This document shows, piece after piece, positions 1 to 8,603 of a stretch of 64,000 bases of DNA. The notes beneath the pieces are model-generated. The model had not been told where the DNA came from. It worked only from the letters and a program-made list of their open reading frames with translations, and made no database searches. Position 1 is the first letter of the stretch. Every line of letters begins with the position of its first letter. A program made the translations under genes and the position numbers. This DNA is from CAVZLD01 sp963776055 (GTDB lineage: Bacteria > Planctomycetota > Planctomycetia > Pirellulales > Pirellulaceae): positions 186,001-250,000 of the forward strand of contig CAVZLD010000002.1 of assembly GCA_963776055.1 (NCBI GenBank), given 5' to 3'.

Positions 1-54
1 CTATCATAGGCGAAACCGCATCCCGCTGCAGGCCGGAAGGCGAACGAGTTCCGG

Positions 55-82
55 TTGTTTCGGCGGGGCAACGCCCTAGAAT
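55..82 (+). promoter_or_regulatory. Possible sigma70-like promoter for hemH
   Basis: TTGTTT at 55-60 and TAGAAT at 77-82 are separated by 16 bases, upstream of the ATG at 135. The match to the -35 consensus is weak, so this is only a candidate. Confidence 0.25.
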
Positions 83-134
83 GTGTCGATGTTTTGAACC
101 TGTGGAGACTTGCTCGGAGGCGATCGCCAATACC

Positions 135-1160
135 ATGCCGTCAACTTACGATGCTGTGCTCGTGGTTTCTTTCGGAGGTCCGGATGGTCCTGACGATGTG
201 ATGCCTTTTTTGGAGAATGTGTTGCGAGGTCGCAACGTTCCGCGAGATCGGATGCTGGAGGTGGCGGAGCACTACTACGAATTCGGCGGTGTCAGTCCGA
301 TTAACGGGCAGAACCGTGAATTGATCGAGGCGCTCCGACAGCTATTGAAGGAACAGGGGCCGCCGCTACCGATCTATTGGGGGAATCGGAACTGGCATCC
401 GCTGCTAACCGACACGATCGCGCAAATGGCGCAGGATGGCGTCCAGCGCGCGATCGCGTTCGTCACTTCGACCTTTAGTTGCTACTCCGGTTGCCGGCAG
501 TATCGCGAGGATCTGCAACAGGCCTGTGCGGCCGTCGGTCCGCAGGCTCCGCAGATTGACAAGCTTCGCGTGAGCTTCAATCATCCGGGGTTTGTCGAAG
601 CCGTTGCCGATCGGGCGCGAGTGGCGTTGAACACGATCCCACCGGAACGGCAATCGGCGACCCATTTGGCTTTCACGGCCCATAGCATCCCGCTGGGGAT
701 GGCGAACAACTGTCGTTATGTCGAGCAGTTGCAGGAGAGCTGCCGCCTGGTGGCTGAGCAGTTGTCGCATCCATCCCGGGCGCTGGTCTACCAGAGTCGC
801 AGTGGCCCTCCGTCGCAACCGTGGCTCGAGCCGGACATTGGCGATCATCTGCGGCAGTTGGCGGCCGACGGTGTACGGGATGTTGTGATCATCCCCATCG
901 GATTCATTTCCGATCACATGGAGGTCAAGTTCGATCTGGACACAGAAGCAGCGGCCATCAGCCAAGAACTGGGTCTGAATCTGGTTCGCGCGGGCACGGT
1001 TGGCACGCACCCGCAGTTCGTGTCGATGATCCGGGAGCTCATTCTGGAACGCATGACGGACGACCCCGTACGTCGCAGTCTGGGGCCTTTGGGGCCAAGC
1101 CACGACGTCTGTCCAGAAGACTGCTGTCTGTGGGTTCCGACCGCACCCCGGCGGCCGTAA
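135..1160 (+). CDS. hemH: Ferrochelatase, probably coproporphyrin type
   Basis: Inserts Fe2+ into a porphyrin in heme synthesis. The 341-residue product has the family VSFGGP start, the catalytic-His motif FTAHSIP and the SDHMEVKFDLD segment carrying the conserved Glu. SCYSGCRQYRED contains Cys116 and Cys120. The tail contains Cys326, Cys330 and Cys331 (CPEDCC). One internal plus three C-terminal cysteines is the pattern of [2Fe-2S] ferrochelatases described in actinobacteria, and YSGCRQYRE resembles their coproporphyrin ferrochelatases. I chose the ATG at 135; the in-frame ATG at 81 would add a poorly hydrophobic Cys-containing leader that the family lacks. A decarboxylase of the coproporphyrin route (chdC) lies at 19.6-20.5 kb. 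Family assignment is firm; substrate (coproporphyrin III rather than protoporphyrin IX) is inferred from the cysteine pattern and chdC. Confidence 0.93.
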   Translation: MPSTYDAVLVVSFGGPDGPDDVMPFLENVLRGRNVPRDRMLEVAEHYYEFGGVSPINGQNRELIEALRQLLKEQGPPLPIYWGNRNWHPLLTDTIAQMAQDGVQRAIAFVTSTFSCYSGCRQYREDLQQACAAVGPQAPQIDKLRVSFNHPGFVEAVADRARVALNTIPPERQSATHLAFTAHSIPLGMANNCRYVEQLQESCRLVAEQLSHPSRALVYQSRSGPPSQPWLEPDIGDHLRQLAADGVRDVVIIPIGFISDHMEVKFDLDTEAAAISQELGLNLVRAGTVGTHPQFVSMIRELILERMTDDPVRRSLGPLGPSHDVCPEDCCLWVPTAPRRP

Positions 1161-1169
1161 GGGATACGC

Positions 1170-1175
1170 TATAAT
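1170..1175 (+). promoter_or_regulatory. Possible -10 box (TATAAT)
   Basis: A perfect TATAAT lies between the hemH stop (1160) and the first gene of the secretion-like operon (ATG 1222). I see no good -35 at 16-18 bases upstream, so promoter function is uncertain. Confidence 0.3.
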
Positions 1176-1221
1176 CCTGTTGCGGTGCGCTCGTTGCTAC
1201 TCACTTCGCGAAGGGCCCACG

Positions 1222-1491
1222 ATGCCTCAAGCTGTTGTCGACCCGGATGATCTTCGCCAATTCGCCCACCGGCTCAAGAAATTCAATGCTGACCTACGGG
1301 AACGTCTGACCGCGCTGAACCGTGATCTGAGTTCGCTTTCCGCGACGTGGCGCGACCAGGAACATCAACGTTTCGCACACGAATTCGATGAGCAACTCCA
1401 GGCAATCGCTCGGTTCCTCGAACGCTCGGACCGGCACGTCCCCTACCTGGTCCGGAAAGCAGAGCAGATCGAAGAATACCTCCAGTCTTGA
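1222..1491 (+). CDS. WXG100/ESAT-6-like small helical protein
   Basis: An 89-residue, cysteine-free, strongly helical protein. It has two heptad-rich helices split by a turn containing WRD followed by a small-residue/Phe pattern (WRDQEHQRF), matching the W-x-G turn of ESAT-6 family proteins but with Asp instead of Gly. WXG100 proteins form helical hairpin dimers and are type VII secretion substrates or partners. A TTG start at 1180 is possible, but the ATG at 1222 gives the usual family length. First gene of a tight four-gene operon ending in an EssC/FtsK-like ATPase; its stop overlaps a possible TTG start of the next gene. Function as a secreted substrate is inferred from fold pattern and context. 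Confidence 0.72.
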   Translation: MPQAVVDPDDLRQFAHRLKKFNADLRERLTALNRDLSSLSATWRDQEHQRFAHEFDEQLQAIARFLERSDRHVPYLVRKAEQIEEYLQS

Positions 1492-1505
1492 TCGATCGGG
1501 ATGCG

Positions 1506-2057
1506 ATGAATCGCCGAGCTCACGTTACCTCGACCGAAGCACTTCGCAACTTCCACGCTGCGCTGCGTCAGTACAATGAAATCGTTGCCCAGGTGCTAAC
1601 GACCCTGCAGATGGAGGTTCAGCGGGGAAGGGATTGGGTGGAGCAGGATCGATTGCCCTACTGGCAAGCGGAGGTCCGCAAGGCGCAGGAGACGCTGGTC
1701 GAGGACCTGAACCGTCTGGAGCGGAAGCAGATTTCGTTCGATCCCTCGGAGACACCCTCCTGTCATGAGGAACAGCAGGCGGTTCGGCGGACGCGACAAC
1801 GGTTGCGTGAGGCGGAGCAGAAGACGATCGTAACCCAGCGCTGGCTCCATCGCATCCGCAACGAGACCGAAGAATTCCGCAATTTGCTGGCCAAACTGCA
1901 ACACCTCTCGGACAGCGAATTGCCTCGGGCAGTGGCCGGCCTGGCGAGCCGCATTCGCGCACTGGATAAGTATACGGAACGAGCACCGGCCACCGCGGCA
2001 CCACCCCCGCCGCACTCGACGGATTCCAACCTCGATGCGAACGGGGAAGCGGAATGA
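1506..2057 (+). CDS. Coiled-coil protein of the type VII-like operon
   Basis: A 183-residue highly charged helical protein with long heptad stretches, notably around residues 20-80 and 90-150, and a proline/alanine-rich tail (APATAAPPPP) that looks disordered. I see no signal peptide, membrane segment or catalytic motif. I took the ATG at 1506; a TTG at 1488 overlapping the previous stop is an alternative and would make translation coupled. Its stop overlaps the start of the next gene (ATGA). Position between two WXG100-like genes and ahead of the FtsK-like ATPase suggests a structural or adaptor component. I do not recognise a named family. Confidence 0.65.
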   Translation: MNRRAHVTSTEALRNFHAALRQYNEIVAQVLTTLQMEVQRGRDWVEQDRLPYWQAEVRKAQETLVEDLNRLERKQISFDPSETPSCHEEQQAVRRTRQRLREAEQKTIVTQRWLHRIRNETEEFRNLLAKLQHLSDSELPRAVAGLASRIRALDKYTERAPATAAPPPPHSTDSNLDANGEAE

Positions 2058-2296
2058 ATGTTTGCGATCTGGTAACGAGTTCCGGCCACCTGCAGAAGGC
2101 CACGATCCAGCTCGGCAAGGTTTGGGCCGAAACACAATCAACCTGGCAGGACGAAACAGCCCGCGCCTTCGAACAGCAGTACCTGGCACCATTGCCGAAA
2201 CAAATCCGATTGCTCCTCACCGCCGCCAGCGAACTACACGAATTGCTGCAGAAGGCGGAGCGAGAATGTCGCGATGAACGGAATGAGGTGGACTGA
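2054..2296 (+). CDS. Second WXG100-like small protein
   Basis: An 80-residue helical protein with the turn motif TWQDETARAFEQQYL, again W-x-D in place of W-x-G, flanked by two amphipathic helices. Length and layout match the ESAT-6/WXG100 superfamily. The ATG overlaps the upstream stop (ATGA) and its TGA overlaps the ATG of the ATPase gene (TGATG), so all three genes are probably translationally coupled. With the gene at 1222 it could form a heterodimer, as EsxA-EsxB pairs do; that pairing is inferred. Confidence 0.7.
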   Translation: MNVCDLVTSSGHLQKATIQLGKVWAETQSTWQDETARAFEQQYLAPLPKQIRLLLTAASELHELLQKAERECRDERNEVD

Positions 2297-5200
2297 TGGG
2301 CATGGATGTTTCCACGGGGGCGCAACGAGACGCCATCGTTCAACTCCAGGAACTCGCCGCGGAAGTTGACCGGCGCTGGCAAGAGATCGTGCGTGAGCAT
2401 GAGCAGCAGGTGGTCCAGGCCCAGACCGAGTTCGAAACCGAACATCAGCGGCAAACCAGGCGGGGCAAAGAGACGCTCGAGGCACTCAATACCGAGATGA
2501 GTGAACGGCTGGAAGCCGCTCGGCTGAAGCTGGAGCAGGAACTGGAAAAACTCAAGGATGTTCGCGACATCCGTTTGCGGGAAGCCATTCGCAAAGGGGA
2601 GGATCGCGTCGGACAGGCTGAGCAAGACTGTGAGGATGCGCTGTTCCAACTGGCGGATTTGACGGAGCAGGATCAGCACTCGACGCGCGAAAAACACGAA
2701 CAGTTCATCGAACAATGCGAAACCACGGCCGGTGAACTCGCCTCGGTCGTGGATACGGCGGAGACATTCTGGGAACGCCGCGGACTCGAGTGGGCACCGG
2801 GGCCGACGGCGGCGGGTGACTCGAAGGAATGGAGCTCAACGCTGCTGCGTCGGTCCGTCGAAAGCCGCCAGCGGGCAGAGGAGCAGTTGGCCGAATTCCG
2901 CCAGCACTCGACGACGCGATTTCTGGATGAAGGCTGGTGGCTTCCCTTCCTGGTCGCCGTGCTGCTGGGCGGTGCCTTGCCACTGGGCCGACTCGTCGAC
3001 TACCAACCGTTTCTCTGGTGGCCCCTGGTGATTGCGGTCACCCTGCTGGCCACGTTGATCGTTCGCCAGATCGCCGCTTTCCTGCTGGTTCGCACGGTAC
3101 GCGAGGCCGGCCCCGAGGTGGAACGGCAACTGGCAGCATCGGAAATCTCGTTGCGTCAAGCCCGCGCTGCCTCCCACCGGGAAACCGAACTGGCTCTGGC
3201 GCAATTGCAACAGCGTCAGCGCGAGCAGACGGAAGCTGCGCAGGAAGAACGACAGCAGCGAATTCGGATCGCCGAAGACGAACTCAAGGAGTGGCGTACC
3301 GACATGGAGGCAGCCTACACCCAGCGCTGCCAGGAACTGGATATCGCGTGGGAGCAGGAAGCCGACGTCATCGGGCAGCAGTATACGCCTGTTCTGCACA
3401 AAAAGCGTCAGGAGATTCAACAGCAGGAAGAGGAACGAGTCCGGCAGCACGAGCAGCAACAATGGGAACGGAAACAACAGTCTCAGCAGGCGCAACAACA
3501 ACTGCAGCAAGACTGGAGCGAAGGCCTGGATTCCTTCTGTCGCTTCGCGGAAGCGGCGCTTGCCGTCGGTCGCAACGCACCGGTCTGGGAAACCATCGAC
3601 TGGAAGACATGGACTCCACCCTCGGAACCGGTCGACGCTATCTCCCTCGGTCGCTACCAGATGCCATGGCCGAGCACCATCCAACGGGCGCCGGAAGGCC
3701 AGCGGCCAGACGGCGAGGCCTGCGAATTCCCGGTGCTCATGTCCTTTCCGCACCACGCCTCCCTGGTGCTGAAAGTCCGCGACCAAGGACGTGCCGCCGC
3801 GATTGACGTGCTGCAACAGGCGATGCTGCGTCTGCTCACCTCCGTGCCCGCCGGCAAAATCCACTTCACGATCATCGATCCGACCGGACTCGGTCAGAAC
3901 TTCTCGGCCTTCATGCATCTGGCCGACTACGACGAGCGGTTGGTCGGACATCGTATTTGGACCGAGGCAAGCCACATCAGTCAGCGACTGGCGGACCTGA
4001 CGGAACATATGGAGAACGTGATTCAGAAGTACTTGCGAAACGAGTACGACTCGATTCAGCAATACAATGCGCAGGCGGGTGAGGTTGCGGAACCATTTCG
4101 CGTTTTGGTGGTCGCCAATTTTCCCACCCACTTTTCGGAAGAAGCTACGCGACGCTTGATCAGCATCGCCAACAGCGGGCCGCGCTGCGGTGTTTACACC
4201 CTCGTCAGCATCGATCTCGCGGCCCGCAGACCCCGACACCTACAGTGGTCCGACTTGGAAACGCACGCCAATGTGCTGACGTGGGACGGTAGCGGATTTC
4301 GCTGGGATGCGGATCCGTTGGCGCAGTATCCCTTGCAGCTGGATCGTCCCCCGACAGACGAATTGATGACCGCCGTCATTCAGGCCGGTGGCCGCCAGGC
4401 CCGTCAATCCAGCCGGGTGGAGGTCCCTTTTTCCTTTGTGGCGCCCAAGCCGGACGAATGGTGGAGCTTCGATAGCGGGCCGGGAATCGATGTTCCCCTG
4501 GGACAAGCAGGAGCCACGCACCGTCTCGCTCTGAAATTGGGTCGCGGGACATCCCAACATGTTTTAATCGCCGGAAAGACCGGATCCGGAAAATCCACCT
4601 TGCTCCATGCGCTGATCACGAACGCCGCCCTGCACTACTCACCCTCGCAACTGCAACTGTACCTGGTCGATTTCAAGAAGGGCGTCGAGTTCAAGCCGTA
4701 CGCGGAACAGCGACTGCCACACGCCCGCGTGATCGCGATCGAAAGCGAACGCGAGTTTGGCTTGAGCGTTCTGCAAAAACTGGATCAGGAACTGCGTCGG
4801 CGCGGCGATCTGTTTCGCGAAGTCGGAGTGCAATCGCTGGAGCACTTCCGCCAGACACAACCGCAGCAGCCGATGCCTCGCATCCTGCTGGTCGTCGATG
4901 AATTTCAGGAGTTTTTTGTGAGCGATGACAAGATCGCGCACGAAGCCGCCCTGCTGCTGGATCGCCTCGTTCGGCAAGGTCGAGCCTTTGGCATCCACGT
5001 GATCCTTGGCTCGCAAACCTTGGCCGGCGCCTACTCGCTGGCTCGCAGCACGATCGGACAAATGGCCGTGCGGATCGCCCTGCAATGCAGCTCCGCCGAC
5101 GCGCACCTGATTCTGAGCGAAGATAACACAGCGGCACGTCTGCTGGGTCGGCCCGGCGAAGCGATCTATAACGACGCCAACGGATTGTTGGAAGGAAACC

Positions 5201-6186
5201 ACCCCTTTCAAGTCGTATGGCTGTCCGACGAACAACGTGGCGAGTATTTACGACAGATCGCGCAGTGCGCGGCAAAAGAGTCGACCGCTCGTCCGGCTCC
5301 CATTGTGTTTGAAGGCCACATGTCCGCGCAATTGGAGCAGAACGAGCCGTTACGACAGCGACTGGAATCCGGCCCGACGGCCACTTCGGCGCTGGCACCC
5401 ACCGCTTGGTTGGGAGCGGCCGTGGCCATCAAGGATCCCACTTGCGTCACCTTTCACCGGCAATCGGCCCAGAACCTGCTGCTCGTGGGACAGAACGAAG
5501 CAGCGGCCCAGGGCGTGTTATGCAGTTGCCTCATTAGCCTGGCAGCCGATCGGCCGGAGATGGCCGAATCATCGCAATCGCGCGGCGTGCAGTTCTATCT
5601 GCTGGACGGCGGGCAAAGCGGGCCCGCGGGTGACAGCCTGAGCGCCTTCCTGACCGGGCATCTGCCTCTGGATTTCACCGTCGCGAATCCGTCACAGACG
5701 CGTGAACCACTTGAGTCCCTCGCCGAACTGCTTGCGCAGCGGCAGCAGGACGGAACCGCTTTCGATCCGATCTTCCTCGTAATCTACGATCTAGCCCGAT
5801 TTGCCCAACTGCAGGCGGATCTCGATGATTTCGGACTGCCCAATTTTCGCGATCAGGAACAGCCCGCTACGCCGGCCGCACAGTGGGCCGCCCTGCTGCG
5901 CGATGGTCCGGCGGTCGGCATCCACACGCTGCTCTGGGTCGACAACTACAACAATCTTTCCCGTTGGATCCAACGGCCCCAACTGCGCGATTTTGGACAC
6001 CGCGTGCTATTTCAAATGAGCGCGGTGGACTCCAGCCAGTTGATGGACTCGACCGCCGCCAGCTTGCTGGGCGGCCACCGAGCGATTCTGTACCAGGACG
6101 CAAGCGGCGAGGCCGAACGATTTCGTCCCTACGGTTTGCCTTCGGTGGAATGGCTCGAGCGATTGCACTTCGCCGGTTCCCCGTAA
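2296..6186 (+). CDS. FtsK/SpoIIIE (EssC/EccC-like) triple-ATPase membrane protein
   Basis: A 1296-residue ATP-driven translocase candidate. Order of parts: long N-terminal coiled coil (about 10-200), two adjacent membrane segments (about 214-262), a second Gln/Glu-rich coiled coil (about 265-420), then three ATPase-like domains. Domain 1 (about 475-700) lacks a Walker A. Domain 2 has an intact Walker A, GKTGSGKS at 760-767, and Walker B LLVVDEF around 864-870. Domain 3 (from about 1060) has VGQNEAAAQG where a P-loop should be, so it looks inactive. Three FtsK-type domains in one chain is the EccC/EssC arrangement of type VII secretion, but this protein has large coiled coils around its membrane hairpin and I see no FHA domains. 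It ends 16 bases before convergent cysK. A secretion role is inferred; DNA translocation cannot be excluded. Confidence 0.85.
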   Translation: MGMDVSTGAQRDAIVQLQELAAEVDRRWQEIVREHEQQVVQAQTEFETEHQRQTRRGKETLEALNTEMSERLEAARLKLEQELEKLKDVRDIRLREAIRKGEDRVGQAEQDCEDALFQLADLTEQDQHSTREKHEQFIEQCETTAGELASVVDTAETFWERRGLEWAPGPTAAGDSKEWSSTLLRRSVESRQRAEEQLAEFRQHSTTRFLDEGWWLPFLVAVLLGGALPLGRLVDYQPFLWWPLVIAVTLLATLIVRQIAAFLLVRTVREAGPEVERQLAASEISLRQARAASHRETELALAQLQQRQREQTEAAQEERQQRIRIAEDELKEWRTDMEAAYTQRCQELDIAWEQEADVIGQQYTPVLHKKRQEIQQQEEERVRQHEQQQWERKQQSQQAQQQLQQDWSEGLDSFCRFAEAALAVGRNAPVWETIDWKTWTPPSEPVDAISLGRYQMPWPSTIQRAPEGQRPDGEACEFPVLMSFPHHASLVLKVRDQGRAAAIDVLQQAMLRLLTSVPAGKIHFTIIDPTGLGQNFSAFMHLADYDERLVGHRIWTEASHISQRLADLTEHMENVIQKYLRNEYDSIQQYNAQAGEVAEPFRVLVVANFPTHFSEEATRRLISIANSGPRCGVYTLVSIDLAARRPRHLQWSDLETHANVLTWDGSGFRWDADPLAQYPLQLDRPPTDELMTAVIQAGGRQARQSSRVEVPFSFVAPKPDEWWSFDSGPGIDVPLGQAGATHRLALKLGRGTSQHVLIAGKTGSGKSTLLHALITNAALHYSPSQLQLYLVDFKKGVEFKPYAEQRLPHARVIAIESEREFGLSVLQKLDQELRRRGDLFREVGVQSLEHFRQTQPQQPMPRILLVVDEFQEFFVSDDKIAHEAALLLDRLVRQGRAFGIHVILGSQTLAGAYSLARSTIGQMAVRIALQCSSADAHLILSEDNTAARLLGRPGEAIYNDANGLLEGNHPFQVVWLSDEQRGEYLRQIAQCAAKESTARPAPIVFEGHMSAQLEQNEPLRQRLESGPTATSALAPTAWLGAAVAIKDPTCVTFHRQSAQNLLLVGQNEAAAQGVLCSCLISLAADRPEMAESSQSRGVQFYLLDGGQSGPAGDSLSAFLTGHLPLDFTVANPSQTREPLESLAELLAQRQQDGTAFDPIFLVIYDLARFAQLQADLDDFGLPNFRDQEQPATPAAQWAALLRDGPAVGIHTLLWVDNYNNLSRWIQRPQLRDFGHRVLFQMSAVDSSQLMDSTAASLLGGHRAILYQDASGEAERFRPYGLPSVEWLERLHFAGSP

Positions 6187-6202
6187 GCATTCGCCCGGAT
6201 GA

Positions 6203-7144
6203 TCAGCCGGTCAGGCCGCCGAACAACGGAGTGGAAAGATAGCGTTCGCCGAGGCTACACATGATCGTCACGATCCGCTTGCCGCGAAATTCGGGTCGCG
6301 CGGCGACCTGGGCGGCGGCCCACATGTTCGCGCCACTACTGATGCCGGCCATGATCCCCTCTTCGCGCGCCAGGCGTTTGCCCCATTCGAATGCATCTTC
6401 GTCGTCGACCTGCACCACGTCATCGACAACGGACATGTCGAGGTTCTTGGGAACAAAACCGGCACCAATTCCCTGGATCCGATGTTTTCCGGCCGCGCCG
6501 CCGCTGATCACGGGCGAACTGGCGGGTTCCACGGCGATCGCCTGGAATTCGGGATTCTGGGCTTTCAGGTAGCGACTGACACCGGTCAACGTGCCTCCGG
6601 TCCCAACCCCGGCGACAATCGCATCAATCTGACCGCCGGTGTCTTCCCAGATCTCAGGGCCGGTCGTTGCTTCGTGTACCGCCGGATTCGCCGGATTCTC
6701 GAACTGCTGCGGCATCCAGCCTTCACTTTCCTTTTCCACCATCTCGTAGGCAGCCTGGATCGCCCCCTTCATTCCTTCTGCCGCGGGTGTCAACACGAGA
6801 TTGGCACCCAAAGCACGCAGCAGAGCACGACGCTCGACCGACATGGACTCGGGCATCATCAATGTCAAGCGATACCCTTTGGCGGCACAAACGAACGCCA
6901 GCGCAATTCCGGTGTTTCCACTGGTCGGCTCGACAATGTGCGATCCCGGATGGATTCTCTTCTCCTGTTCCGCTGCTTCGACCATCGACACGCCAATCCG
7001 ATCTTTGACGCTATTGAGCGGTTGAAAGAATTCGCATTTCGCGAATACGGTCGCGTGATCGGAAGGAACGAGCCGACGGATCTGTACCATCGGCGTGTCC
7101 CCAATCGTGCGAATGACGGAATCAAACGTTTTTCCACGAGCCAT
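6203..7144 (-). CDS. cysK: Cysteine synthase (O-acetylserine sulfhydrylase)
   Basis: PLP enzyme making cysteine from O-acetylserine and sulfide in the cytosol. The 313-residue product has the PLP-lysine motif NSVKDR (Lys47), the substrate loop EPTSGNTGI and the phosphate-binding GTGGTLTG loop, and is of normal family length. The ATG at 7144 begins the typical start (MARGKTFDSVIRTIGDTP); the frame is open upstream to 7297 but that extension does not resemble the family. Convergent with the FtsK-like gene. Confidence 0.93.
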   Translation of the reverse strand: MARGKTFDSVIRTIGDTPMVQIRRLVPSDHATVFAKCEFFQPLNSVKDRIGVSMVEAAEQEKRIHPGSHIVEPTSGNTGIALAFVCAAKGYRLTLMMPESMSVERRALLRALGANLVLTPAAEGMKGAIQAAYEMVEKESEGWMPQQFENPANPAVHEATTGPEIWEDTGGQIDAIVAGVGTGGTLTGVSRYLKAQNPEFQAIAVEPASSPVISGGAAGKHRIQGIGAGFVPKNLDMSVVDDVVQVDDEDAFEWGKRLAREEGIMAGISSGANMWAAAQVAARPEFRGKRIVTIMCSLGERYLSTPLFGGLTG

Positions 7145-7380
7145 GCTGACACCCGAGCTGAGAACATGTTTTGAAACTCGATACCCTCTCGCCCCTTCCA
7201 TCTCCCGGCATCGGGGGCAAGAGAACTCGCTTGGCGAGTCGATTCCCCAATTGCAAAACGCGTCCAGCAGAAGATTTCCAGAACACGTTCTGAACAAATG
7301 ACTTGGAAAATCAAGTGCCGCGCAGCATACGAGTTTTGACCGAATGAGTCAATCGACCGCTGGGTCCGCGGCAGCAGCGG

Positions 7381-8162
7381 TCAATCGCCGGTCGACACGG
7401 CCTGCCGAATCGCCCGGATCTGATCCTCCGATGTCCTTCGTCGAAGGCGATCACCGGGCGTTCGTTCCGCACTCATCGGGACCGTCTCGCGGTAGAAACG
7501 AGCGGGACTCTCCACGAGTTGACCGGCCGTGAAATGGATCTCTGTCGCGCCGGTCTGCTGCACGATCTGCCGAGCATTCTCCGCCCGGATTCCTGCGCCG
7601 GGCATCACCACGATGCGCTCGGCAGCGGATTGCACCAGTTCGCGCAGCACGGAAATCCCCTCCACCGCCGTTGCCGATTGGCCTGAGGAAAGCAAGCGAT
7701 CGAACGGCAGATCCAACAATTGCTGCAGAGCCTGCTGGGCATTTGGCGTTTGGTCAAACGCTCGATGGAAGGTCTGGCGAAGCCCCGCGGCCTGTCGGCA
7801 CAGCGGCAGGCAGACGGTCGGATCAATCCGGCCCTCCGGCGTCAATGCTCCCAACACGACCCCGGCCACCGCTTGGTTGAGAACCGCCTCCAGTTCGCAC
7901 TGCATGGTGTACAGTTCCCGGCGGTCATAACAGAAATCGCCGCCGCGAGGCCGAATCATCACCATCACCGGCAGATCCGTGACCTCCCGGACGCGCGGAT
8001 CATCCCCGCGCTGGGTGTTGTGCCGCCTTCGACCAGGTTTGCGCATAGCTCAATTCGATCCGCTCCGCCTTGTTGCGCTGCCAGCGCACCGGCCACGGAA
8101 TCGACACAAACCTCCAGAAGCACGGGGGATGAAGCCGATGCAGAGGAGGGAGAAGAGCTCAT
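7381..8162 (-). CDS. cutC: CutC family protein, frame broken
   Basis: CutC is a TIM-barrel family linked to copper homeostasis, with uncertain biochemical role. The N-terminal part (start ATG 8162; VLLEVCVDS, GGADRIELCANLVEGG) and the rest (VMVMIRPRGGDF, GISVLRELV, VMPGAGI, ATEIHFTA) lie in different frames. They join at about 7994, where one missing base would restore M-I-R-A-V-R-E, as expected for the family. Total span is not a multiple of three. Together the parts cover the whole domain, so this is more likely a sequence error than a real pseudogene. Confidence 0.85.
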
Positions 8163-8405
8163 CAGCAGGACCTCCCGGGCCCGTGGTGGTGGTGAGATCC
8201 GGACCCGCCGGTTCCCTTTCGATCCAAGAAGGTAATAATACGAAGGGTTTTGTGACACTCCGGTCGCCCCCGCCGGTCCGTGGCGTCATTGGCCCGGGCT
8301 GGATTTTCGACCACCACGAGAGCTACGAAGGCGCCACGCTGTTGCTCCACAATCGCCGGTGAACCCGGATCGACGGAGCGCCGGCCACGGTACTTGGGAT
8401 CGCAA

Positions 8406-8519
8406 ATGAATTCGAAGTCGGGAGCATCCAAAATGGAAGTCGTGGGCGTCTTGGTATTTCTGTTGCTGTGGTTTGCGCTGCAGGCCTGGATCTTACCGCG
8501 CTTCGGTGTGTCCACGTGA
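8406..8519 (+). CDS. Small single-span membrane protein
   Basis: A 37-residue peptide with one hydrophobic helix (VVGVLVFLLLWFALQAWILP) followed by a short RFGVST tail. An ATG at 8433 with GGGAG about 9 bases upstream would give a 28-residue version and may be the true start. I have an impression of similar tiny membrane proteins in other planctomycetes but cannot confirm it. No function can be assigned. Confidence 0.4.
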   Translation: MNSKSGASKMEVVGVLVFLLLWFALQAWILPRFGVST

Positions 8520-8603
8520 ATGAGCAACAGTTGCGGGCCGAGTTCGGCCCAAAAAACCGTGGAAAAGCCGCTGGAGGAGTCGGTCGACTAACGTCGGGCC
8601 GCA

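Noticed and set aside
2836..4239. 467-codon open frame on the minus strand inside the FtsK-like gene
   Set aside because: Antisense shadow of a high-GC coding region; the plus-strand gene has clear motifs and operon overlaps.
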